This document shows, piece by piece, positions 1-11,300 of a stretch of DNA of 64,000 bases. Source of the stretch: Dipylidium caninum (Eukaryota; Platyhelminthes; Cestoda; Cyclophyllidea; Dipylidiidae); contig QEYB01000448.1 of NCBI GenBank assembly GCA_017562135.1, positions 2,418,001 through 2,482,000 of the forward strand. The letters run 5' to 3'. The translations under genes were made by a program, and so were the position numbers. The notes under the pieces are model-generated. The model did no database searches. It saw nothing but the letters and a program-made list of their open reading frames with translations, and had not been told where the DNA came from. Each line of letters opens with the position of its first letter. Position 1 is the stretch's first letter.

Positions 1-215
1 TACAAGACATTTCGGACGACCGTTTACAGGAGAAGGAGACGGGTGGCAGATCGTCAGATGTGGAAGTCTGTCGGTGGGGCCGCGTTGCCCGTCCGCCGAA
101 CAGTTTGCAGAGTGCGCTCGAGTCGCCTCTTGTCGGATTTATTAACACTGGCTTTCGGGAAACGACTTATTCGGCCCTGTGCAGGGCGTTAGAGTTTGTG
201 CGGGTATTTTTGTAG

Positions 216-459
216 GTGGTGGAATTGTTAAACCAGCTCTACACTCTCTTCGACTCCATAATCGGACGCTTTGATGTGTACAAAGTGGAAACCATCGGCG
301 ACGCCTACATGGTGGCCTCGGGGCTGCCCCAGCGCAACGGCAACCAACACGCCAGGGAGGTGGCTCGCATGTCAATTGAATTCCTCAAGGCCATGTCAAC
401 CTTCATCATTCCCCATCGTCCCGACAAGGAACTCAAGCTGCGCATTGGCATCCACTCTG
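216..459 (+). CDS. Guanylate cyclase exon (metal-binding core of catalytic domain)
   Basis: Starts after a TTTTTGTAG acceptor with [16 protein letters not shown] and ends one base into the Gly codon of IHSG. The next exon supplies the other two bases (gc) and continues PVCAG, so the donor is GC at 460-461. Confidence 0.92.
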
Positions 460-3165
460 GCAAGTCGTATTCTCACCTTTTGTCCATTGGAGGGACGGTT
501 TTCGACCCTTCATTCTGCCCCCCCGTCCCCCTCCGGTTCTCGGTCACGAGGCACAAAAGTGGGAGTTGGGGTCCTCGCCTTGGTGTGGTATTTCCTGTTT
601 GAGAAATTGAAATTCCCTTTGTTGAAAACGGAGCACTAAACGCAATAGGCGTTTAAGGACATAGTGTAACACGAGGCTGCTGGGGTGGGAGGCCAGTCGC
701 CTGACGGCGGCGGGGCGGGGCGGGACGGCCAAACGGGGAGGCGCTGGCCCCGTTTCGTCTTCAGCTCCTGTCTGCCAGTTGTCGGTGGTGCCGATATGTC
801 TGAGCAGAGGGCATCCCAATTTACTAATTTGTAATAGCTTACAATGTAATTGGACCCTGCCCCAGAATTTTCCACTCTTCCTCTGCATACTTCCTGTATG
901 AAATTCGTCGCCGCACCCCTATCACCACCTCCATCCGTGCTCCCACCTTGTTAACCACGAGCAAGGGATGTTGTGCCCCCCCCCCCCCTCCCTCTGAGGA
1001 CATTGGTTTGAACGCTCCTCCAGACGTTTGGGACCCGATGAACCACAACTTCGTGCGACCTACGACTCTGACCGTAGGCAGTCTCCACCTCGCTCGTGCG
1101 ACTTTGGGCTGATTTGCCATGAGGAACATCGAAGTCTAAATTTTGACTAACAAAGTATTAGTTTCTACGGCGAAATGACGTTTCACTAATTAGTCTGCCT
1201 CTCCACCACTTTGTGTGAATGTTTCCCGTGTCTCCTTCTCCGCTTGAATTACTCCCAAAACGGGAGGTAGTCTCGCTGTAAATGCACAACATCGTCACGG
1301 AATGCCCGGGGGCATGAGGAAGGCGTGACGGGGACGAATCGCTCCCGATGCGCATGTGAACGTCGTCGTCGTCAGTTCGAACAAACTTACACTGCAAATG
1401 GTGATTTATAGCGTAGATATTCGTAGAAAGGGAATTTGAGGAAATTCAATTAATTTGGAAGACGATTCCCAGAAGCAGCTGGTGTTTTGAATAGAAAAAA
1501 ATGGTTCGAATTGGGACGTCGCAACGAGGGTCAGGGGGAACCGGTGCTTTACTGCGAATGCGATGGCTGTGCGTGCCAGTCGATCGCGTTGTCGTTTGTT
1601 GTCATTGTTTTTCCCCCTGACTCTCAGGCCCCGTCTGCGCTGGCGTGGTGGGAGTGAAGATGCCGCGGTACTGTCTCTTCGGCGACACTGTCAACACGTC
1701 TTCACGCATGGAGAGCAACGGCGAACGTAAGTCTCCCTTCTCTCTCTCTCTCTCTCTCACTTGGCAAGAGACTCGTTCCGTCTCTCATCGCCTCACCCTC
1801 CTTTTCCTTCACTGTCTTTCAGCCAAGCGCATTCACATTAGCCGGACCACCATGTCAATCTTGCGAACATTTGGCACCTTCATCATGTCGAAGCGAGGAC
1901 TTGTGGAGATGAAGGTAAGTCGCACCGCCGAGGTGGAGGCTGCGTCTGTTGCAGTCCCCAATGAAATATGCTGACTTCGGCTTAGCTCGTGTAGAGACCT
2001 AGGATTTGCCAGGCTGCTAAGCCTTGTTACTGTAGGGATTTTCTCTCTCTCTCTCTCTCTCTCTCGCCCTCCTTCTCCCGACAAGCGCAAATAGAAGGCC
2101 TTGCTCCTTGCTAGCCTGGTGTCAAGTGACCGCTAATCGTGGTCAAAAGCAGCGGTCGGAGGCGCTTTCCGTCATGCGAGTGTCGAAGTTTTCTCCTTTC
2201 CTCCGTTTTGAGAATGAATGTGCGGCGGAGGGCAATGCATAGGCTAGTTAGGTGCAAAATTTGTGTTTTTTTTACGGTGGCCCTTTTCGCTAATTTTATT
2301 AGTACTCCCCTGGTCCTTCACTCGCCGTCCCCGCTTCGTGTACGAGCCCTGAGTTAAGTTTCCTCCCCGCACACGACCGATTCGGACAACGAACTGTCCG
2401 CGGTTGGAGGTAAGGTAATCGCTGCACCGAGTTATCAGGTTGCATACTACCGCACTCGCGATGGCGCCTGTCCACTTCGTCCGGAGACGCGTAGGCATCG
2501 AGAAGGAGAAGGCCTCGAGCGAGCCGACCTCGCGAGACACAGTGGAGCGTACGCAATCTGGTGCCCGGCGGGTGGGGGGCTCCCAGTGAAGTGCCCATTC
2601 GTTAGCCAGTTCCAATCACGACAACTCGCCATTCCGTAATCTGCGTGGAGTAGAATACACTCGCGTGTGCGGCACCGCGAGTCCAAACACCAGCTTTGTC
2701 ACTTGACGTATGCTGATCTTTGAAACATCGAGCGACGGGCCGAGAGGCTTTAGACGGATGGGTGAAGCAGCATTTTCTCCTTTTTCCGCACAGGGAAAGG
2801 GGAAAATGGAGACCTACTGGTTACACGGTGAATACCACAACATAGTTTACCCGCCGGCGCCGGGGGCGATATTGGTGGATAATGAGCCTGTTCTAGTCAA
2901 AGAAGCCCCTCTGGCGGCGGGGAGAGGCTGCGGAGACCAACACCACCCTCCACCGCCCCTGGCCACCCCCGCGTCCGCGCCCACAGTCCCAGCGACGACC
3001 AACCGCGCAGACCTTAACCTCAGTGCCGCCAACACCCTCCTGACGGTGACCGCCGCGCCGCCACCACCCAACGCCAAGATTTCGCCCTCTGCCACCAGCG
3101 CTGTCGCCAACGCCTCAACTGCGCAGACGGCCAAGCCGCCGACGGGCCTTATTCGAGCGACTTGA
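216..3165 (+). CDS. Membrane (receptor-type) guanylate cyclase, C-terminal four exons
   Basis: Makes cGMP from GTP; in this family a cytoplasmic catalytic domain follows a kinase-homology region, which would lie upstream of the window. Exons: 216-459, 1628-1726, 1823-1914, 2794-3165; all phases join. Exon 1 carries the metal/guanine motif [15 protein letters not shown] and ends in LRIGIHSG. Exon 2 has PVCAGVV and [21 protein letters not shown], with the guanine-selecting Cys and the Asn/Arg transition-state residues of active guanylate (not adenylate) cyclases. Exon 3 ends in GLVEMK and exon 4 opens with [13 protein letters not shown], the usual end of the domain. After it comes a tail of about 110 residues rich in Pro, Ala and Thr, unrelated to anything I recognise. 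The first intron uses a GC donor. The gene is partial only because the window starts inside it. The closest family (natriuretic-receptor type or retinal type) cannot be decided from this part. Confidence 0.93.
460..1627 (+). other. GC-AG intron in the guanylate cyclase gene
   Basis: The donor reads CTCTG/GCAAGT and the acceptor CTCTCAG/G. Only this cut joins HSG to PVCAG in frame. The nearby GT at 464 would add bases and change phase. The intron holds no other coding sequence that I can see. Confidence 0.85.
1628..1726 (+). CDS. Guanylate cyclase exon ([11 protein letters not shown])
   Basis: CTCTCAG acceptor and GTAAGT donor. It encodes the segment with the guanine-specifying Cys and the conserved Asn and Arg. 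Phase 1 in and phase 1 out. Confidence 0.92.
1739..1758 (+). repeat. CT microsatellite in cyclase intron
   Basis: About ten CT units directly after the exon 2 donor. Confidence 0.9.
1823..1914 (+). CDS. Guanylate cyclase exon ([15 protein letters not shown])
   Basis: CTTTCAG acceptor, GTAAGT donor. It is preceded by a 96-nt intron containing a CT microsatellite. The exon ends with a complete Lys codon. Confidence 0.9.
2042..2065 (+). repeat. CT microsatellite
   Basis: About twelve uninterrupted CT units in the last cyclase intron. Confidence 0.9.
2794..3165 (+). CDS. Guanylate cyclase terminal exon with Pro/Ala-rich tail
   Basis: CGCACAG acceptor. It opens with [13 protein letters not shown], the canonical end of the cyclase domain, then a low-complexity tail to a TGA at 3163-3165. 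Confidence 0.88.
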   Translation, partial: GKGKMETYWLHGEYHNIVYPPAPGAILVDNEPVLVKEAPLAAGRGCGDQHHPPPPLATPASAPTVPATTNRADLNLSAANTLLTVTAAPPPPNAKISPSATSAVANASTAQTAKPPTGLIRAT

Positions 3166-5237
3166 TGGTCATCATCAGTCAAGTTGCCTCTCCTCCACCC
3201 ACCCCTCCCGCTTCCCGCCTCCCCTCTGCTCTCCCTCCCAGCCCACTCGTCAAACGCCGACTAACCACAAATCAGCGCGTCGTTCTTGCCCCCCCCCCCC
3301 ACCCGATTTTGTACGATGATGAAAGAGTTGGAGTGGAAGAGGCGGTGTTGGTGGTGCTTGGCCGCCACTTTCCCTCCCCACTCCATTTCCACCAGAATCC
3401 GACGTTTCTTCACTACGCCTACTCCTTTCATAGAACAATCCAGCACGCTCTTTGTGCTGCCAATTCGCGCCATCCCGCTATTACTTTTTTACCAAATCCC
3501 TGAAGATGAAATAAGAGTGAAGCAAAAGGAAGGAAAGAAGGTTGGACTTCGTTGATGACTTCAGATGGACAGTCGGTCCGGTAGTTGAAGAATAAAGGTG
3601 GAGGAAGAAGAAGAAGAGGAGATCTTGCCACCGTATTTGTGTAAAAATTGCCGCATCATCAACACACCAACCGAAAGAATGATAATAAACAGATTGAGCT
3701 GTGTGAAGTTTGTCTCGGCGCCTTGGCATTCTTGGGGGTCACCCGCCCTTCCAAGCCTCCGCTTGCGCGTGTCTACCTCAGAACCCGTCAGGCGATCCCC
3801 TGGTGCAGAAGTGCTGCCAGTCGGAAGAAATTGGAGTAGGTCCAGGTGAAAACGAGGAAGGCGGGCCGATCGCCTACTCTCCTGTCTGCAGGTCGAGTTG
3901 GCGCGGGTATCTTTGCCCGGTGACGCCAGGGGGGCGGACCCCTCAAGGCAGTTAATTGGTCGTGAGCGGCTGACGGAGTTCGGGGGGGGGAGAATCGGTC
4001 TCCTCGCTCACTCGGCCAAGACCGGCATCAGAGTGTTGGAGCGATTTCCTCAAGGCAACTGGTCCCCTGCCTCACCTCTGCAACGCCGCGGCGGCAGAGC
4101 TTCCGCCGGTCGTGTTGCCCAGACGCCTCCTGTTTCAGTGCGCGCCTCTGTGAGCGTCAGCCAATGTCCTCCTAGACGATGCTTATGATTCCTCAGCCTC
4201 TAGCTACTTTTGGCAGTACCTCCTCTTCAACAATGCTACAAGGTGGTGTGACTCTGGAGGAGCTCCGGGACGCAATTTGGCGGCTCTCTGCTTTTTAATT
4301 TCCCTAACCAACCTAAAGGAGGGTATAATTTGGTGTTGAGGAATTGGGTCTGAACCACTCAGAAGGGACAGTTCGTGCCTCTGACATGAAGGCATGGCAC
4401 TCTCTCTCATCTCGCCACTTGGTTGCTTGGTGAACCGCAGCATGGTGCCGTCCATCGCCGGGCTCACGCCGCCTACCACCACCACCCGGCTTCCTCTGGG
4501 GGAGGTGCGAGGTGCCCTTCACTCCTGTCTGGCTCTCCGCTACTGCCGACGCCAAGATTAAGTGAATCTAATGAAAAAAAAAAACTAAGGATTTGCCGCC
4601 TCATCACCCCGCCTGTGGTTGGGAAAACGGTTCAGGCGCGTTTCGGTGAGCAAACCGGGTGGAGCGAGCAGTTCCGAGTGTTTGTGCTCGCAGAACACAG
4701 TCACAGGCCTAGACGAGTGGCGAGGGAGCAGTGAGTGGTGGACGCCTTGGTTTCATTCGCCCGGTCCCTCGAAGCGGGGATGCGCCTATTAGCGATGGAA
4801 TGGGACACGCCATGAGGCAAACACGACAACTGCCAGCCTTCACCACGAGCCGTTGGCCAGACAACTTTTCAGCGTTCTATTTTAAAGGAATGCAAAAATC
4901 AACGCGTACATGAGACCAGAGGCGTGCGGACCGGAGGAGAACGTAGGCACAAGTAGGGGCGTCGAAGAGGGCATTTGACAAGAGCACAGACATTAGCACA
5001 CGCGCACACGGAGACGGTGCGGCTGCGCGGGCACCTCGGGGACAGGACGGGCTCCGTGGTGTCACGACAACAGAGGGGAGATTTCACGATCTTTCTTGGG
5101 GACGGGGCGGGGCGGAACGGAGTGCGGTTGGGCAGAAGGAAGGAGGCAGGGAGGGGGGGTTATCACCTGTGCGGGTTGAGCAAAAGACCTCCCGTGTGCG
5201 AGGGGCTGAGGGGAAGCAGGCAGACGGTGGACTTCCA
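3166..5237. other. Intergenic region between two convergent genes
   Basis: Lies between the cyclase stop (plus strand) and the TRPM stop (minus strand), so it should hold both 3' untranslated regions. G+C-rich, with a C run near 3290. I see no conserved coding segment. Confidence 0.6.
3591..3689 (+). terminator. Candidate poly(A) signals of the guanylate cyclase gene
   Basis: AATAAA occurs at 3591-3596 and 3684-3689, 430-520 nt past the cyclase stop codon. These are candidates only; no cleavage site can be seen from sequence. Confidence 0.35.
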
Positions 5238-5363
5238 CTAATAGAAGGCACCTTTTATCTCAGCGACGCTCTTCAGAATGTAGTTGTGGCTGGTTCGCAG
5301 GTTACTGTTGTGTGCCACCTCGATCCACTTTACGTGCTCGTCCGCAATTCCCTCCGAGAGAAC
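5238..5363 (-). CDS. TRPM terminal exon (end of NUDT9-homology domain)
   Basis: ATTGCAG acceptor, phase 0. DEHVKWIEVAHNSNLRTSHN then YILKSVAE matches the NUDT9 end KVKWVDIN...ASHSQFIKLVAE. Stop TAG at 5238-5240, so the protein ends exactly where the domain ends. Confidence 0.93.
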   Translation of the reverse strand, partial: VLSEGIADEHVKWIEVAHNSNLRTSHNYILKSVAEIKGAFY

Positions 5364-8300
5364 CTGCAATAATTGGAACATTAGCGTCATTTGCGGGAGG
5401 AGCATTAAACCACAACCATGTCATAAAAGCAAAATAAAACTCGAGGCAATCTTTACATCGAGTGGAGTAGTCCTGTCAAGGCAACGACCTGCCATTTGTT
5501 GCCTCATGACATCAGCAGACGAGTGTTTGGCCTCAAACGCCGGAGTGCGCCCTTCTTTCCTGTATTATTCCCTGACACGTAGCAGAAATTAATGTGCTTT
5601 GGGGTGAGGCGAGGGTCGCTTCGTGGATTAATCAAAAGGGATGCGGCCGACAGTTCCTTAAAAGCCGAAATTTGCCTCCGATTGCAAACTTGACCGTGAA
5701 TCGACAGCGAAGACCACGGAAATGCACTGGGTGGAAGCAAAATCAGGAGTCTACCCACAAAGGCTTGTTCTAACTGAGAAATCAGCCGTGAACACCGCAT
5801 CAGTCCTTAAAATAGAGAGCGAAGCCCCGTCTACGCTTCTCCCGTGATCTGGTCAATGCGACTTAGTTGGATGACAAACACATCATCGGGATCGGACACG
5901 GCTGCATCAGCTCCCAGAACCGCTCCTCGTGGGTTTTCAATGGCAAAAAGCAGAATATAAGGATATTCATTGTTACATGAGCTGCTAGATACCCGCTTCT
6001 ACATAACATAAAGCCAGTGTGTGTGTGTGTGTATGTGTGGAAAGGTGCTCCATTCCTCTCTAGGTGGGGCAAATAACGGACGAGACTCACTTTGAGGATG
6101 TCGTCGGTGAGCTGGGCTCCCTTTCCTTCGCCCTCGTGGAAGTTGAGCACCACAGTCTCCAGCCATCCGCCGTCAGCGTTCAGCTGGTCGTCGAGGTATC
6201 CCTTGAATATCTAGACGGAGGGAAAGGAAGATGCCGTGGTCAGTCAAGTTGTCGGCCGCGGCGGGGCGGGGACAGACCACACTACTTAAGCTACCTGAGT
6301 AACATTCGCCTTGTCGAGGCGGCGCATCAGCCGGTCGGCGCGTCGCTCGGAGCAGACAGCGCGCGAGCGCTGGGCGAAGTAGGCGCGCACCAGGGCGGGC
6401 ACGCACTCGTCGTAGTCGCAGCGACTCTCGTGGTCCGTGAAGAACTGACAACAGAAAAGGCCATGGGAAGACTCAAACATAAGCGCCTTTGTTAAACGTC
6501 AAAAGATGCACCCATTCCACAACACACAAGGGATTAGGCTGGGGAAAGGCACTTTCACCGCGTTTAGACACGACGTGTCAATATTTTCGGAAATTTCTTC
6601 AAACTTAAAGAAATATATGCTCAAACGCACTTCCTAACTGCTTTAAGCCCGAGTGCCACCGGAGAAATATTGCGAGTAGATTTGAATGAGGAGTGGGAGA
6701 GTGGACTCCAAATCGCGAGCATGTCATTTTGGTGGGGGTTGGAGAGGGCGGAGGGGGGAAGAAGTGGGGGCGCAGAAGTGGACGGGAGCTGGTTTAGCGC
6801 AGGGAAGAGCGCCGCCCCCCGCGGTGCAGGTGGGCGGGCGGGAGAGGCGGAACCGTCCACTGCCGCCAGCGGTGGCCGCTGCCCCGCCAAGTGAGGTTAT
6901 CTGCGCTGGCACAGGGGTGGCGAGAGGAAACGGGCCATACGAAATGCGGGAAACGCGTCTTTTTGCCAAATTCGGGAAATTAATCAGAATTAGAAAAGAT
7001 GACTGTTTCTTTTAAATTTAGCTCCTTAATTTAATATTCGCGTGCTCGCTTTTGCCAATGGGTATTAATCCAATGATGGGAGACGAAATGGAAGCTGATC
7101 TGCTGGATCCGAATGCCAGACGGCCTCTCACGGACTCGAGACGCCGGACACAGTCGGTCTTTCATCTGCGATGCAAGGGGCTCCTCCACTCAGACAAGTG
7201 CCCATGCAATCTTCGAAAATCTGGTCCCCTTTGGAGTCGGTAATGCTGCGCTCATAATCGTTTGAGTTGGTGGAGCAAGTCATTGAAAGGCACGACGTAA
7301 GGATTCTCTCCATCGCCGCCGACTGTGCTCGCTGCCCTGTGGTGGTGGTCCACCTTCAATGTGCTCCGCAACTCAGCGCCCCTGCGCCCGGCCAGTTGTG
7401 ATGCCCCAATGCTGCTTTAGGGACAAGGAGGAACACGGCAGTCCTGCATATGGCCGCGCTTTTAAGTAATTCCGGTTTGAGACTAAAAACGTCAGCCGTT
7501 GGAATTGAGACTACGAATACTTGACAAAAGTGATCCACTCGCAGAGGAGTTTTACAGGGGCACGATGGTGCGTCGAGGAGCGGGGCCGAAGGGGAGCGTG
7601 GCCATGGGGCGTGGACCTGCGTAGTCGGGCGAAAAGACACGCCAGACCGGTTCATAGGGAACGAGTGGCAAAAGACAGGAGATGGGGACGTCCTCGGGGA
7701 ATTCATAAAGTGCTCTCAAAGGTGAACCCTTCAGTTTAGACCTCTATTTTCGAAATCCTATTGAAGGAGATAAGCAACCTCCCGAAATGCAAGATCCCCT
7801 TTAAGTGGAAGTAGTAAAAACGCGCCCTCAACACAACTTAAAAGTAACTGCCGACCTCTTCTCGGTCAGGCAAGGCGCATTCAAGTCGCGGCGACTGGAA
7901 CTTGCTTGGAGAAGGTTTTACTTCCACCGGCGTGATTTTGCGGCGGGGTGGAGGGGGGGTGCTCGTGTCAGGGCCGCAGGCTCCACCCGCCGATGTCCGC
8001 CTCGCCAGGCCCCACGCCACCAACTGGCGCCGGGCGGGGGGGCTGTTCATGTCCCCATGGACTCCGTTAAGGGGATGGACAAGTGCGCAAAGTTTTGCTG
8101 CGAGTAGATTTGAGGGTGGAGACTTTTGCCAGAAAAATGTGACGCGTCACCACGCCACTCCAAAATCACCAAGATGGTGCAGCCGCTGATATCATCTGAC
8201 AGTGGTCGTTGCAGTCTTCCGCGTGGCTCACGAAGTAAGTTTTTGTGGATAAAGGTGAGGAAACGCCCTGCTCCCCTGAGTCGTTGCTCCAAATTTGGGT

Positions 8301-11300
8301 CCCCTGTCCCCCCCCCCCCCCCCGGCGTGCGTATTGTTTCCCTGCTAGCCAAAAATACAGCGGAAGCGCGCATCCATCGCCGTCGGCAGACGTGTGTTAT
8401 GGCCGGGCAAAATTGTCGTGGCACCTAATCTCCCCTTAGCCCAAAAGAAATGTATAATTCACGGGGCGGGGGGACTACTTGCAGCGCTCAGAGGGCGGTC
8501 GGAGCACCGCTGGTTAACTCAATCGACGCCGACGCAGCCAGGCAGGAGCAAGTGTCGAGGCGACACTGTGGGTGGAGGGACAAGTAGACGAGTAGGAAAG
8601 TAAGAAGGCCAGTCCGGGCCCACACTTCGGCAGACTGGGCTTCAGTGACCTCGGACAGGGAGGGTAAATGGGCCGGCGTTGGCAAGGGCCAGTTGAACAG
8701 ACCAGGGATGCCCTCGGTGCCCCCTCACTTACCCAGGGCAGGCAGAAGCGTTTGTTGCGCTCGAGGGCGACCACCTGCAGCACCCCCTTGTTGCCCCTCA
8801 TCACGGGCGTGCCCGACTTCGGGTTGCGACTCCAGCGAGTCACCACAATGACGATGGAGTGGTTGGGGCCCCAGCGCGGGAGGAGGCCCTTGCCCAGCAG
8901 CCCCGTTCGTCCCATAGGGTTCAGCGGCGCCCCGGTGTTGGGGTCCAGGCGGTACCGGCCGAGGAGGCTCTGCCGACGAATGTGGTTCTTCGAGTCGTAC
9001 GTGTTGAAGGGAATGCTGCGGAGGATGGCGGAGCTGCTGAAACTGACGCCGTGTTGGAAGCTGTGAGGGGGGAGAAGGCAAGTGCGCAATTAACGTGAAG
9101 CAGAGCGAGCGAGGTGAAAGGAGCGCTCAAGAACACGACGCACTTCTCCCCGTCGTGGGCTGCCTCGTCCGGGTAGATCACAGTCTCTTCCGACGAATCG
9201 TAGGCAAAGTAGTCGGGGTATCGAGTCTGAAAAGTGCAAGCCAGGGACTGTAAATCACGCCACCGGCGATAAGGCGGCTGGCAGCGTTAATGGCTCGAGG
9301 CGAAGAGGGCGGACGGGCGGGCGAAGCATGCCCATCTCCGCAATCCGCGCACTGTACGCCGCAAGGGAGACGTCTTCTTCGTGCTATTTTGGGAGAGGCA
9401 TCTTTTCCGTCGAATGTGGGTGCTAAAGGCGGCACGCCGGTGAGGACGCCGAGGAGGAGCTCCAATGACGCGTGTGTGAGCGACAAAATGGCAACATTTT
9501 GCAGAAAATAACAAAAAAATACTTTTTTTTCGTGGGGCCATTAAGGTGTAAAAATAAGGAACTTCAGAGGCTTATGGCATCTACAAGGAGAAGAAGGGGC
9601 AGGAAGGCAGGAAGACGAAGCGCTCGACGTTTGAGTATAATTTATGCGAGTGGAGACAATGAAAGTGTACGGCACAGCGCCGAGGACTCATTCACGGAGG
9701 ATACCGGCCAAAGTGATGGACTTGACACGAGGCCTGGGAGCCGGTTTGTCATTCGGTGGCCAGGTAGGATTCGCTATTACGGTCGACGCTGCTCCAGCAA
9801 CCACCAAAGGCCGGCGGCGATGCGCGGCGACTTTGAACAAAGGCGACAGCTGCCCCGGAGGACGGCCTTTTAGAGGTTCGCGGGTGCAGCCGTTCCTGGC
9901 CGCGCGAGTTGGTCGCCACTCCGCGCGGCGGAATGTGGATGCCGGCGAACAATTGCTCACCATCGGGCGACACACAGGAAATGTTCGAGGCGGCCATAAA
10001 TGCTGGCGCGTAAGAGTACTTTTTGGACAAAACGCAACATCCAAGGCGGATGACCGGGGGAGAGAACAAGCAAATAGAAATAACTTCCCTTCGGGTGCTC
10101 AGAGTGGCGCCATTGACTCAAAAAACACAAGTGTAAAAAAATCCTAAATGGATTGTTGGCTTCATGGGAGATTTAAAGAAAGAAGGAACGAACCGTCCAG
10201 GCGGTCTTGTCCGGAGGCACATTCATGCGCATTCCAGGGTACTTCTCAAAGTTGAACGGTGCGAACCGCCACAATCGGTGACCGGCGATTGTGCGCTGCA
10301 GCGTGCGACCGGCGCTGGCGTCCACCGAGGATGGAATTTGGACGGGGTCGGCTGAAGGGTCGCCGCCCACGTCCTCCGTCCCGCTGGAATCGGCCTCTGA
10401 ACCCGGCGCGCCCGCCGTTATGGGGATGTCCTGTTCCCTGCAAGGTGTGCACGGAGGTCCCGGGTTTCACTACTCTGTCGGTCGCCCTACCATCGGTCTA
10501 CCGCCGCCAGCGGTATGCCTGGAATGTTCGCAGTGGCGGGTGGCGCACAACTGTCCGCATCTGCTGCCAGCCTTGTAGCCAAATGCGGACGGCCACAAAG
10601 GCCGCTGAGGGGAGCATTTGGCACCGCCCTGGTGGGGCGACGTCTTCCCGCGACCAACCCTCCCCCCTCGCCGGGGGTTGGTGATGCTGGGGAACCACTG
10701 GCGTCCCCGCCTCCGAAGGACGTTAGTGTGCGAAATCTTTGAAGTAGAAGTGACTTTCTTTGGGATGAGGGAGTGGGAGTTTTGCGTGGAGACGCGGCTG
10801 GTCGCTGCGGTGTGGCCCCGCGTTTCGGGCCGCAGTCCCCCCACACCAGACCCCCCTTTGTGACGACTTGCATTAACGACATGCCGACTTTATTGGCGGT
10901 GCAGCGCAAATTGTCTTCCCTTTTGCCCATCTTCGACCTCACTGCTACGATGGCACCTGGTTATTTTCGTAGGTCCATGAGAAACATAACACCAAAGCCT
11001 GTTTATTTGTTAATTATTGTATTTACTCCCTGTGATTTTGTGGAGAGGGGGACTACGAAGCTCTTCGCTCTCCACTTCGCCTCCTTCCTCCCTCCCTCCC
11101 TATCTCGAACCCGCGTCCTGTCCATATTTCACTTGTCTGGGTAAGCCGAAACCACCATGACATTAATTTATGAAGTACGTCGTCGATATCCCCTGGATGA
11201 TGGTTTTGCGGTGGAGAATGTAAAAAAGAATTAGGGGCTTGTTGTCCTTCCCACTCGGGCCAACCAATCCGTACGTTCTGGGGATTCAGGCGACCGGCTC

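Noticed and set aside
1..215. Upstream cyclase exon
   Set aside because: No segment matching the expected preceding catalytic-domain motif was found; it appears to be intron ending at the acceptor at 214-215.
5831..5960. Minus-strand open frame between the last two TRPM exons reading GADAAVSDPDDVFVIQLSRI
   Set aside because: It looks protein-like, but no AG acceptor lies in a usable position, and exons 33 and 34 already join directly in phase with the expected NUDT9 spacing.
8514..8700. Extension of the TRPM NUDT9-domain frame past LPW
   Set aside because: A strong GTAAGT donor follows LPW, and the read-through sequence has no similarity to NUDT9 or TRPM2.
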